Source: Clostridia bacterium (GTDB lineage Bacteria; Aerophobota; Aerophobia; Aerophobales; AE-B3A). Taken from it: a stretch of DNA of 5,013 nt. The position numbers and the translations under genes were made by a program. Below are positions 1 to 4,465 of this stretch, piece after piece (position 1 is the first letter of the stretch; every line of letters starts with the position of its first letter). Below the pieces are notes generated by a model, which searched no databases, was not told the DNA's origin, and saw only the letters and a program-made list of their open reading frames with translations. The stretch covers positions 1-5,013 of the forward strand of contig WJOQ01000248.1 of NCBI GenBank assembly GCA_009618505.1, given 5' to 3'.

Positions 1-206
1 CTGTCCTCTGCTGCCTGAGAAGCAGTCTCAGCTAAACTTTCCTCAAGTTCCAGATTACGAAAACGCTCAGCTTCCTGAGCAGAAAGCTGGCCCGACTCCG
101 ACAAGCCTAGATTCTTTTCATAAGGACTCAAGGGGAAAAATTCTTTTTGGAATCGCTCCTGGCCGCCCTGCCAGGGATATCCCTTTTTGACCATTTTATA
201 GGGCAT
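1..206 (-). CDS. Hypothetical protein, C-terminal part beyond window (at least 68 aa)
   Basis: Last visible gene of the leftward operon. It starts with ATG at 206 and stays open to the window edge, so the C-terminus is missing. The SD GGAGGAG lies just upstream and overlaps the end of the 54-aa gene (stop at 211-213), giving a 4-nt gap and probable translational coupling. The protein starts MPYKMVKKGYPWQGG and has an aromatic, basic N-terminus. From about residue 40 it becomes Glu/Ala-rich and probably helical (LSAQEAERFRNLELEESLAE). There is no signal peptide or membrane segment in the visible part. A second Met at residue 5 is a less likely start because the SD fits the first. I do not recognise the family. 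Its place among coiled-coil proteins suggests a structural or assembly role, but that is only inference. Confidence 0.75.
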   Translation of the reverse strand, partial: MPYKMVKKGYPWQGGQERFQKEFFPLSPYEKNLGLSESGQLSAQEAERFRNLELEESLAETASQAAED

Positions 207-210
207 TTTT

Positions 211-375
211 TTATCTCCTCCGCCTTTTTATCGTGGGGATAGGTCTTGTATAGCTTGCATCTAGGGCTGTAATTGCCTCTGTTTCCGCTATTTGGCCTCC
301 CCCATAGAATTTTGCTAGATCTTCTAAGTTTTTTCTGCGTATTTTTTGGAGTTCTGCATCTAATGTTACTTCCAT
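211..375 (-). CDS. Small hypothetical protein, 54 aa, basic C-terminus
   Basis: Complete short gene from ATG at 375 to TAA at 211-213, filling the gap between its neighbours. The SD GAGG, seven bases before the ATG, supports this start. The protein starts MEVTLDAELQKIRRKN, has a predicted amphipathic N-terminal helix, a GGG turn at residues 25-27, and ends with IKRRRR. The last codons overlap the SD of the next gene (AGGCGGAGGAGATAA), so those Arg residues are partly dictated by the SD. There are no cysteines and no membrane segment. The family is unknown. The tight operon position, good SD and full use of the intergenic space support it as a real gene despite its length. Confidence 0.7.
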   Translation of the reverse strand: MEVTLDAELQKIRRKNLEDLAKFYGGGQIAETEAITALDASYTRPIPTIKRRRR

Positions 376-409
376 AATTTTACCTCACTTTTTTGTCTTT
401 TTCAAAATT

Positions 410-1147
410 TTATTTAATACGTCTGTCATCCGTTTTGGGGATCTCCACCTTGCCGGGTCCTGAGGTAGCGATACTATCCATTGTGACTTGTCGTTGGCCT
501 GGAGAGAGATTTCGCATAAAATTAAAAAATCCGTCCATAATTGTCGATTCGATTTTTTGATAAACCCCCAGTTGATTGAAAAACGCGTTTAGGGGGGCGC
601 CGTTATTAGCCCCTTTAGCTTTTATGGCCTCGATAATAACCGGGGAAGTGGTTTTGGCTATCTCAAGCAGTCCATATAGGGCTGCCTGGCCACTAAGTGC
701 CCCTTTCCCTGTGTTTGGTTGTTGCTGCTGTGCCTGCAACTGTGCCTCGAGTATCGGGACTTTCTTCTCAGGAGATAGGGCTTGATACTGCTCAGGAGTT
801 AGTTGGGCTTGAGGCTGTCCCGGTTGCTCTTGCTTCCCCTGTGCTCTTTCCTGTTCAAGCTCAACTTCTGAAAGAAGTTGTTCGTTTGTTTTTATTGCCT
901 GCTTCTCCTGATCAGTAGCTTTTTTTTCTGAGCTAGGAGCACCTACCGCGGTAACAATTCCTTCAATCCTATCTTGTCTTTTTACTAAGCCCTCGATTTT
1001 CTCCAAGAGGATATCCATTTTATCCGGACTCGACCCAGCAGATCCTTTTTTCTTCTCCTGGGTTTTCTTTTTAGCTTTCTCCAAAACAGCCTTAATCTGT
1101 TCAGGAGTAGGGTTATCAAAAATCCTTTCTTCCTTTTTTTTTATCAT
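410..1147 (-). CDS. Hypothetical Q-rich, coiled-coil protein, 245 aa
   Basis: Starts with ATG at 1147 after the SD GAGAGGTGAG, which overlaps the stop of the preceding gene (11-nt gap). Visible organisation: a very basic N-terminus (residues 1-35, many Lys); a short coiled-coil-like helix at about 44-66 (ILLEKIEGLVKRQDRIEGIV); a low-complexity Gln/Glu/Pro-rich linker at about 75-145, including QAQQQQP; and a more hydrophobic, probably folded helical C-terminal region at about 148-230 (ALYGLLEIAKTTSPVIIEAI, then FFNFMRNLSPGQRQ). No Cys, no signal peptide and no clear transmembrane helix. This layout, an oligomerising helix plus a flexible linker plus a small C-terminal domain, is common in viral assembly or scaffold proteins and in bacterial adaptor proteins. 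No family is recognisable, so function is unassigned. Confidence 0.85.
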   Translation of the reverse strand: MIKKKEERIFDNPTPEQIKAVLEKAKKKTQEKKKGSAGSSPDKMDILLEKIEGLVKRQDRIEGIVTAVGAPSSEKKATDQEKQAIKTNEQLLSEVELEQERAQGKQEQPGQPQAQLTPEQYQALSPEKKVPILEAQLQAQQQQPNTGKGALSGQAALYGLLEIAKTTSPVIIEAIKAKGANNGAPLNAFFNQLGVYQKIESTIMDGFFNFMRNLSPGQRQVTMDSIATSGPGKVEIPKTDDRRIK

Positions 1148-1158
1148 TTCTCACCTCT

Positions 1159-1617
1159 CTAAAAGAGCTTTTTTTCTGTACCCTTCTGTGCCTGTTTTAC
1201 TCTACTGGCCAGATCTGTTCGGCAAGCCTCATCCTTGCACACCCCAGTCAGTATTGCGTCAAGCTCCTTATTTTTAACCATTTCTACCACTTTCTCATCA
1301 GAGAGTGCATCTAATGCTTGCTTTCTGAACTCCTGGTTTGTCGCAAACCTATCCGAAAAAATCGTGTCCATATCTTCAAAACCGTGTGTGCTCTTTTTGA
1401 TCTCGTTCCAGTGCTCTTGAGGAGAAAAATCCAAAATGTTCTTTTTTCCTTCGGCTTTTCCTAAGCCGTCTAAACCCAGAAAAACCTTATCGAAATTCTT
1501 GCCCATTTGAGAGATTTTTTTGTCCATCTCTTTTAGCTTGTTGTCAAAATCCTCTTCTTTCTTCCTTTGTAGTTCTCTTTCAGCTAGAATCCCTGCTATA
1601 TTTTCTTCTCCTGGCAT
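1159..1617 (-). CDS. Hypothetical coiled-coil protein with C-terminal CX4C, 152 aa
   Basis: ATG at 1617 is preceded by a strong SD (AAGGAGG, rc of 1623-1629). The upstream gene ends 15 nt away. The N-terminal third (residues 1-45) is a charged heptad-like helix (ERELQRKKEEDFDNKLKEMD), likely a dimer- or trimer-forming coiled coil. A Gly-rich hinge follows at 48-58. The C-terminal half (about 60-150) looks like a small helical domain with the stretch ALDALSDEKVVEMVKNKELD. C127 and C132 form CKDEAC, a CX4C pair that could be a metal site or a disulfide; with only two Cys, metal binding would need dimerisation or other ligands. It shares the coiled-coil-first layout of the adjacent 245-aa protein, which hints that they act together. 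Family not recognised. Confidence 0.85.
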   Translation of the reverse strand: MPGEENIAGILAERELQRKKEEDFDNKLKEMDKKISQMGKNFDKVFLGLDGLGKAEGKKNILDFSPQEHWNEIKKSTHGFEDMDTIFSDRFATNQEFRKQALDALSDEKVVEMVKNKELDAILTGVCKDEACRTDLASRVKQAQKGTEKKLF

Positions 1618-1632
1618 AATAACCTCCTTAGA

Positions 1633-1926
1633 TTAAATTTTTGGTGCTTTCCCCTGTTGCCATCGAGGTTCTTCTATCTCAAAATAATAGCCGCAATTAG
1701 GACAGGCCATTTCAGAACGGGGAAAATAATAAAACAGGAGATGGTCACAATGAGGACAAAGAGGAATCTTGCTAGTGCTATCCTTTTGTGTTGGTTCAGC
1801 TTTTCCTTCAGTAACTCCCCTCACTAATTTACCTAGAATTGCGTTAACATTACTTCCCTTGCCCTTAGCATAGTCCTTGAGGGCTTCGTATTCCTCGTCG
1901 CTTAGTCTAGCTCCGGCTGTTTTCAC
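1633..1926 (-). CDS. Ribbon-helix-helix protein fused to a zinc ribbon, 97 aa
   Basis: I choose GTG at 1926 over the in-frame ATG at 1968. The GTG has the SD GGAGAGG seven bases upstream, starts 2 nt after the preceding stop (1929-1931), and gives the typical RHH opening MKTAGARLSDEEYEALKDYA. The longer start would overlap the previous gene by 40 nt. Residues 2-37 fit an RHH DNA-binding fold: a short basic strand (KTAGARL), helix A (SDEEYEALKDYAKGKG) and helix B (NVNAILGKLVRG). After a short linker, C57-P-H-C60 and C75-P-N-C78 form a classical two-knuckle zinc ribbon, followed by an aromatic/acidic tail. Likely a dimeric DNA-binding regulator, or a recruitment protein using the zinc ribbon as a second contact. 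Target unknown. The C-terminus ends KAPKI. Confidence 0.85.
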   Translation of the reverse strand: MKTAGARLSDEEYEALKDYAKGKGSNVNAILGKLVRGVTEGKAEPTQKDSTSKIPLCPHCDHLLFYYFPRSEMACPNCGYYFEIEEPRWQQGKAPKI

Positions 1927-1928
1927 TA

Positions 1929-2234
1929 TTAAACCTCTCCAGTTAAAATTTTTAGGACCTTCACGCATTGATTGAGAAGGCTCTGCCTTAACTCAGGATA
2001 TAGGTTGCCTTCTATAGCTTCCCTCAGCGTTATTCTTCCTATCTCTGGCATTCCCTTACCTCTCCCCCGGGGTTCCCGAATCGAAATAAACTGACTGGCC
2101 TCCGGGTCGATATGGTCAAAAGTAAAGGTAAAGAGTCTATCAGCTACTTTGTCCTTTTGTATTCTCATTATTCCTGTTCTTTCTATTGGCTGATGACGTC
2201 CACAAAATAGGCATTTCACCATCGAAAATTCCAT
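1929..2234 (-). CDS. Hypothetical CxxC protein, first gene of leftward operon, 101 aa
   Basis: First gene of the leftward operon. ATG at 2234 has GGAG eight bases upstream; a second ATG at 2222 (residue 5) has a poorer SD. The N-terminus carries C8-L-F-C11-G-R-H14, a zinc-knuckle-like CxxC with a nearby His. A further Cys is at 90, so a single site might be completed by C90 or by dimerisation. The middle (about 30-70) reads as alternating beta-strand sequence (DRLFTFTFDHI, SQFISIREP) with a basic, glycine-rich loop RGRGKG at 56-61. The C-terminal third is helical (LREAIEGNLYPELRQSLLNQ). Its stop lies 2 nt before the GTG of the RHH/zinc-ribbon gene, so translation is probably coupled. The basic loop and CxxC suggest nucleic-acid binding. 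No specific family recognised. Confidence 0.82.
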   Translation of the reverse strand: MEFSMVKCLFCGRHQPIERTGIMRIQKDKVADRLFTFTFDHIDPEASQFISIREPRGRGKGMPEIGRITLREAIEGNLYPELRQSLLNQCVKVLKILTGEV

Positions 2235-2246
2235 TAGAAAAACTCC

Positions 2247-2302
2247 AAAAAAAAAGACGCTTAACTAAAGCTCTGGAAAATCCAGATTTCTAGTTCGGCG
2301 TC
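2247..2302 (-). terminator. Intrinsic terminator or attenuator hairpin before leftward operon
   Basis: Read on the minus strand: stem GACGC / GCGTC (2298-2302 with 2256-2260), then AACTAGA / TTTAGTT (one G-U), then TCTGG / CCAGA around an ATTTT loop, with two small symmetric internal loops. A run of nine T follows (2255-2247). The T run is immediately followed by the SD and ATG of the first operon gene, so the hairpin sits inside its 5' leader. It could end an upstream minus-strand RNA or act as a conditional attenuator of the operon. The + strand lacks a T run after the hairpin, so it works leftward only. Confidence 0.75.
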
Positions 2303-2367
2303 GTTTGAGGTCTTTAAGGCTTCGCCAAGCGTTTCAACCTCTCACTAGCTTCACTCAGAAGGTTAAA

Positions 2368-2381
2368 GGTTATTAATAACC
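2368..2381. repeat. 14-bp perfect palindrome GGTTATTAATAACC
   Basis: Every base is symmetric about the centre. It lies in the leader or promoter zone of the leftward operon, next to a C6 run (2380-2385), so it could be an operator half-site pair for a dimeric regulator such as one of the two RHH proteins. No direct evidence of binding. Confidence 0.5.
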
Positions 2382-2546
2382 CCCCGGTGTCGCAGGTCTT
2401 TTGTCAAAAATCAAACGATTAATTTTTTGTTAATTCAGTTTGACTTAATCCATAACCAGACAGAATTAATTAATTTAATTCCGATTAATTTTATAGTCTA
2501 TCAGACTCTTTTTTTTTGTCAAATCTCCTTGAAAATCAAAAAAATT

Positions 2547-2560
2547 TGGAGTTAACTCCA
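2547..2560. repeat. 14-bp perfect palindrome TGGAGTTAACTCCA
   Basis: Perfect palindrome, flanked by AATT on the left and TTCAAATT on the right, which extends partial symmetry. It is different in sequence from the one at 2368-2381, so it is likely a site for a different dimeric protein, if it is a site at all. Confidence 0.5.
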
Positions 2561-2875
2561 TTCAAATTGTCTTAATTACCATAAAATAGCTTTAGTCTAA
2601 TTATCCTAAGAGCTAAAAAGAGCAAATTAACTATTCCCGGAAAACCTTTAGTAATTTTTGGGGGGTTAAGTTCTTTCAAAATATAGGGGAAGGAATTAAA
2701 TTCTTAAGAGGATCTTCATTTTCTCCCTGGGGGTGGTAAGATAGTTCATCTTTTGAATCGAAGTGGTCAGGAAAGTGCCTGTATGGAAGTATTTTTCTGG
2801 AAAGTAACGCTATATCTGACAAAATTCTAATTTCAAGGCAAATAAGGGGGGAAATATAAAAATGGATCCTAGCAC

Positions 2876-2903
2876 TTGACACTTGATTTTTTTTTGATAT
2901 AAT
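2876..2903 (+). promoter_or_regulatory. Strong sigma70-type promoter of the RHH gene
   Basis: -35 TTGACA (2876-2881), 16-nt spacer containing a T run, and -10 TATAAT (2898-2903) with the extended TGA at 2895-2897. Transcription would start near 2910, giving a leader of only about 23 nt before the ATG at 2933. Both hexamers match consensus completely, which is unusual and implies the promoter must be repressed. Confidence 0.88.
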
Positions 2904-2931
2904 GTAACCATAAGTTATGATAGGAGGTTAC
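2904..2931 (+). promoter_or_regulatory. Nested inverted repeats between -10 and start codon, possible autoregulatory operator
   Basis: GTAACC (2904-2909) and GGTTAC (2926-2931) form an outer inverted repeat, and CATAA-G-TTATG (2909-2919) forms an inner one. Together they cover the transcription start and the SD (AGGAGGT, 2922-2928). The position is right for a repressor, most simply the RHH protein encoded directly downstream, to block its own promoter. The left arm of the outer repeat lies before the expected transcription start, so it should act as DNA rather than as an RNA hairpin. Confidence 0.5.
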
Positions 2932-2932
2932 G

Positions 2933-3352
2933 ATGCCAAAAACTGAGGCTCAAACTATGGTTGTAAGATTGCCGGTCGAAATTGCTCGAGACCTTATGAA
3001 ATTGAGAAATGAAAAGAACCTTTCAACGGTAGGTAGTGCTTTGAAATACTGGATTGAACAGCAAAGTAATGAAAGGATTGAAAGTAAATTAAATGAACTT
3101 GAGGCTGCTATTCGAGAAAGCAATCAGGTGAAACAGCTTGATCAGGCCAACATAATTCTAAATAGTAGTATGATATCAATGATATTGAAGGCAATTGGGC
3201 CCGAGAAAATAACGGATAATAAGCAAGCTCAGAAAAAGATTAAAGATGGCATAAAATATCTTGAAGACAATCAAGCTGCGATAAATAGTTTTCTTCAGGC
3301 TGGACTTGACCAGGGCAAAAAATTGCAGAAAAAGTATCCGGTAAACTCATAA
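2933..3352 (+). CDS. Ribbon-helix-helix (CopG/Arc-like) regulator, 139 aa
   Basis: ATG at 2933 follows the SD AGGAGGT with a 4-nt gap. Residues 6-45 fit an RHH DNA-binding unit: a short strand with polar residues (AQTMVVRLP), helix A (VEIARDLMKLRNEKN) and helix B (STVGSALKYWIEQQ). Residues 46-75 form a charged heptad-like helix. Residues 76-139 are another helical, Lys-rich region (SMISMILKAIGPEKI, then a KKIKDGIKYLEDNQ stretch) with no recognised motif, making this about three times longer than minimal CopG/Arc proteins; the extra part may mediate oligomerisation. It has its own strong promoter with possible operators and lies upstream of a replication-type gene, the position of CopG in pLS1-type plasmids. 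A plasmid copy-number repressor or partition (ParG-like) protein are both plausible. RHH fold likely; role inferred. Confidence 0.8.
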   Translation: MPKTEAQTMVVRLPVEIARDLMKLRNEKNLSTVGSALKYWIEQQSNERIESKLNELEAAIRESNQVKQLDQANIILNSSMISMILKAIGPEKITDNKQAQKKIKDGIKYLEDNQAAINSFLQAGLDQGKKLQKKYPVNS

Positions 3353-3445
3353 AAAGAAAAGAGCCGGCTTAACCGGCTCCTCTCTTAAAAGGACTGCTCC
3401 CTGGACAGGAAAAATAGGCTTATTTAAGCCCTTTAAGCCCCTCTT
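3350..3445 (-). ncRNA. Candidate antisense (counter-transcribed) RNA, about 95 nt
   Basis: A minus-strand promoter-like pair (TTGACA and TATCTA, 17 nt apart, 3480-3452) points leftward, and a strong minus-strand intrinsic terminator lies about 75-95 nt downstream. No ORF of note lies between them, but there is a GGCTTA/TAAGCC inverted repeat (3417-3430). The RNA would be complementary to the region between the RHH gene and the PriL-like gene on any read-through rightward transcript. This is where pLS1-type plasmids encode antisense RNAII. Ends are estimates; existence is inferred from promoter and terminator only. Confidence 0.5.
3351..3379 (-). terminator. Bidirectional hairpin terminator, strongest leftward
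   Basis: GAGCCGG (3361-3367) and CCGGCTC (3373-3379) form a perfect 7-bp GC-rich stem. On the minus strand it is followed by TTTTCTTTTT (3360-3351), an excellent U-tract. On the plus strand only CTCTCTT follows, so termination after the RHH gene would be partial and read-through into the next gene is possible. The better leftward signal implies a minus-strand transcript arriving from the right. Confidence 0.8.
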
Positions 3446-3451
3446 CTTACA

Positions 3452-3480
3452 TAGATAGCAAACTACTCTAGTAGTGTCAA
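3452..3480 (-). promoter_or_regulatory. Leftward promoter with palindrome in its spacer
   Basis: On the minus strand: -35 TTGACA (3480-3475), a 17-nt spacer and -10-like TATCTA (3457-3452). The -35 and spacing are ideal; the -10 matches only its first three bases. The spacer contains most of the palindrome ACTACT-CT-AGTAGT (3462-3475), so a repressor bound there would block polymerase. Confidence 0.5.
3462..3475. repeat. Palindrome ACTACT-CT-AGTAGT, possible operator
   Basis: Six-base arms separated by two bases, lying in the spacer of the leftward promoter and just before the SD of the 16-aa ORF. The sequence differs from the sites near the RHH-gene promoter, so binding by the same regulator is not obvious. 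Confidence 0.45.
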
Positions 3481-3492
3481 GAGGTAGAAAAA

Positions 3493-3543
3493 ATGTCCAA
3501 GAAAAAACAGAAGCAAATCGGCGGGCTGGCTATCCCGCTATAA
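3493..3543 (+). CDS. Putative 16-aa leader peptide MSKKKQKQIGGLAIPL
   Basis: ATG at 3493 has the SD AAGAGGT (3479-3485) seven bases upstream, and TAA lies at 3541-3543. The stop is only 6 nt before the base of the large hairpin in front of the PriL-like gene, so a ribosome ending here would cover and open the lower stem. This resembles leader-peptide control of rep genes in IncI/IncB-type plasmids and translational attenuators generally. The codons also form a GCGGG/CCCGC hairpin (3521-3538) whose CCCGC could instead pair with GCGGG at 3604-3608. The peptide is basic with a hydrophobic tail. No homologue recognised; the ORF could be fortuitous. Confidence 0.45.
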   Translation: MSKKKQKQIGGLAIPL

Positions 3544-3549
3544 TATAGA

Positions 3550-3618
3550 CCGCAGGCAGGTTGAGGTAGTTGCTGGTTACTCCTTCCTATCTCTTCCTGC
3601 GCTGCGGGAATGGAGTAA
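3550..3618 (+). promoter_or_regulatory. Large 5' leader hairpin able to sequester the SD of the PriL-like gene
   Basis: Stem 1: CCGCAG (3550-3555) with CTGCGG (3602-3607) and GCAGG (3556-3560) with CCTGC (3596-3600), with one bulged G at 3601. After a TT/TT internal loop, GAGGTAG (3563-3569) pairs with CTATCTC (3587-3593), one G-U. The apical loop contains TTACTCC (3577-3583), exactly complementary to GGAGTAA (3612-3618), which includes the SD GGAG; the adjacent TTCC can add pairs with GGAA (3607-3610) across one bulged T. Loop-SD pairing would give a pseudoknot that hides the SD. A perfect TATAAT at 3539-3544 could alternatively start a short transcript near 3551, but no -35 is visible. Confidence 0.6.
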
Positions 3619-3621
3619 TTA

Positions 3622-4308
3622 GTGGACGATATAGAAAAACTACAGGACTTTGAAAAAACCAGGAGAAAACTAAAGCTCCCGGTTGATATAAGACCCTGTA
3701 TTGTATCTCTGTTAGACAGAGATAACCCCGCCACAAGTGAAAACATCAATCACTTTATAATTGCCTGTGAGCTTCATAGAATAGGCAAAGAGCCAAAGAG
3801 AATCGAACAGATATTAAATAGCCTTTATATTAAGCCAAGTGATGTCAGGAGTGCCTTAAAAAGCCTTATAAAAAGAGATTATAAGTATTATTGCCCGAAC
3901 CTAGAAGAAAGGGGACTCTGTTTATATGAGGACCATAAAGACTGTTGGTGGTGGAGTGGAGATCCAGGTAAAAATAAAAAGGGTTGGGAAGAAAAGGACT
4001 TTTACCGGTATCATTGGCCGGAGAGGTTAAGAAGGACTGAGGAGTGCCTTTATAGGGCTATAAGGGCAATAGAAATAAAAAAAGCCTGGCAGCCCGGGTC
4101 AAGATTATACGTTACTTGGGATAAGCTATATCAGGAATCTAGGATAACTAGACGCACAATAGGCAAGAAGTTAGAAGTATTAAAAAAGGTTGGCTTAATT
4201 AAATATATACCAGGAAAAAGAAGAGTAAAGGGGTCGAGGGTAAAGGCTAGCGAGGTAACTCGAATTATACCTATTCCTAGACCCTCAAATAGCCGAGATA
4301 CTGAATAG
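3622..4308 (+). CDS. PriL-like (primase large subunit, Fe-S type) protein with winged helix; putative replication protein, 228 aa
   Basis: GTG at 3622 is fixed by the SD GGAG six bases upstream and an in-frame TAA at 3616-3618. Residues 20-110 resemble the C-terminal domain of archaeal/eukaryotic primase large subunit. RPC26 is followed by a helical stretch (INHFIIACELHRIGKEPKRI), then YYC91PNLEERGLC100 and C108 before WWW. Four such cysteines hold a [4Fe-4S] cluster in PriL. C49 and C142 are extra. Residues about 140-205 look like a winged helix: LYVTWDKLYQESRITRRTIG as helix-turn-helix, then LEVLKKVGLIKYIPGKRR as second helix and wing. The C-terminus is short and basic. No catalytic PriS subunit or helicase is visible in the window. 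Likely role: origin recognition or priming cofactor for element replication. Other zinc-binding initiators with a winged helix remain possible. The gene follows a complex regulatory leader and precedes palindromic repeats. Confidence 0.65.
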   Translation: MDDIEKLQDFEKTRRKLKLPVDIRPCIVSLLDRDNPATSENINHFIIACELHRIGKEPKRIEQILNSLYIKPSDVRSALKSLIKRDYKYYCPNLEERGLCLYEDHKDCWWWSGDPGKNKKGWEEKDFYRYHWPERLRRTEECLYRAIRAIEIKKAWQPGSRLYVTWDKLYQESRITRRTIGKKLEVLKKVGLIKYIPGKRRVKGSRVKASEVTRIIPIPRPSNSRDTE

Positions 4309-4328
4309 TCTTGACATATTGACAATAA

Positions 4329-4346
4329 CAGTACAAAAATGTACTG
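4329..4346. repeat. Palindromic repeat 1, CAGTACA-AAAA-TGTACTG
   Basis: Perfect 7-bp arms around AAAA. It is also part of a 20-bp exact direct repeat (4322-4341 with 4436-4455). It lies 20 nt after the stop of the PriL-like gene, directly beside overlapping TTGACA words. Confidence 0.85.
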
Positions 4347-4442
4347 AAACGAGCTAAGAACCTTAATAGTTCTTTGATACAAAGGTTTGAAATAGAATTG
4401 AAATGGCTAGAGTCTAGTCTGCTATTGACAAACTTACAATAA

Positions 4443-4460
4443 CAGTACAAAAATGAACCA
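4443..4460. repeat. Degenerate repeat 2, left arm intact
   Basis: CAGTACAAAAATG is identical to repeat 1, but the right arm reads TGAACCA instead of TGTACTG. Its left flank ACAATAA is the same as at repeat 1, and it is preceded by TTGACA (4425-4430). Starts 23 nt before repeat 3, about two helical turns, so both could be bound on one face of the DNA. Confidence 0.8.
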
Positions 4461-4465
4461 GTTAA

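Larger units (their letters stand above)
2235..2932. other. Divergent non-coding control region, 698 nt
   Basis: Separates the leftward operon (2234) from the rightward RHH gene (2933). Contents from left to right: a leftward terminator-like hairpin (2256-2302); a GAGGT/ACCTC inverted repeat (2307-2341); a palindrome (2368-2381); an AT-rich block at about 2400-2600 full of TTAATT words, with the direct repeat CGATTAATTTT at 2416-2426 and 2482-2492; TTTTGTCAAA at 2400-2409 and again at 2514-2523 (on the minus strand TTTGACAAAA, a -35-like word); a second palindrome (2547-2560); and the RHH-gene promoter at its right end. From about 2600 to 2870 I see no convincing gene or site. An AT-rich replication origin is possible but unproven. 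Confidence 0.6.

Noticed and set aside
576..918. Rightward frames opposite the 245-aa gene
   Set aside because: Antisense shadows of a well-supported gene, without SD sites.
1927..1968. N-terminal extension of the RHH/zinc-ribbon gene from ATG at 1968
   Set aside because: Overlaps the preceding gene by 40 nt; GTG at 1926 has the SD, the correct spacing and the natural RHH N-terminus.
2252..2400. Possible tRNA or tRNA-like structure
   Set aside because: The hairpins do not form a cloverleaf and there is no T-loop GTTCRA motif at the right distance; a terminator explains the main stem better.
2676..2882. 68-codon leftward reading frame in the control region
   Set aside because: It would start at a GTG with no SD and overlaps the strong rightward promoter. 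Composition looks like translated non-coding DNA.
3477..3749. Leftward 90-codon frame across the replication-gene leader
   Set aside because: Runs antisense to the hairpin and the start of the PriL-like gene; Ser/Phe-rich shadow composition, no SD.
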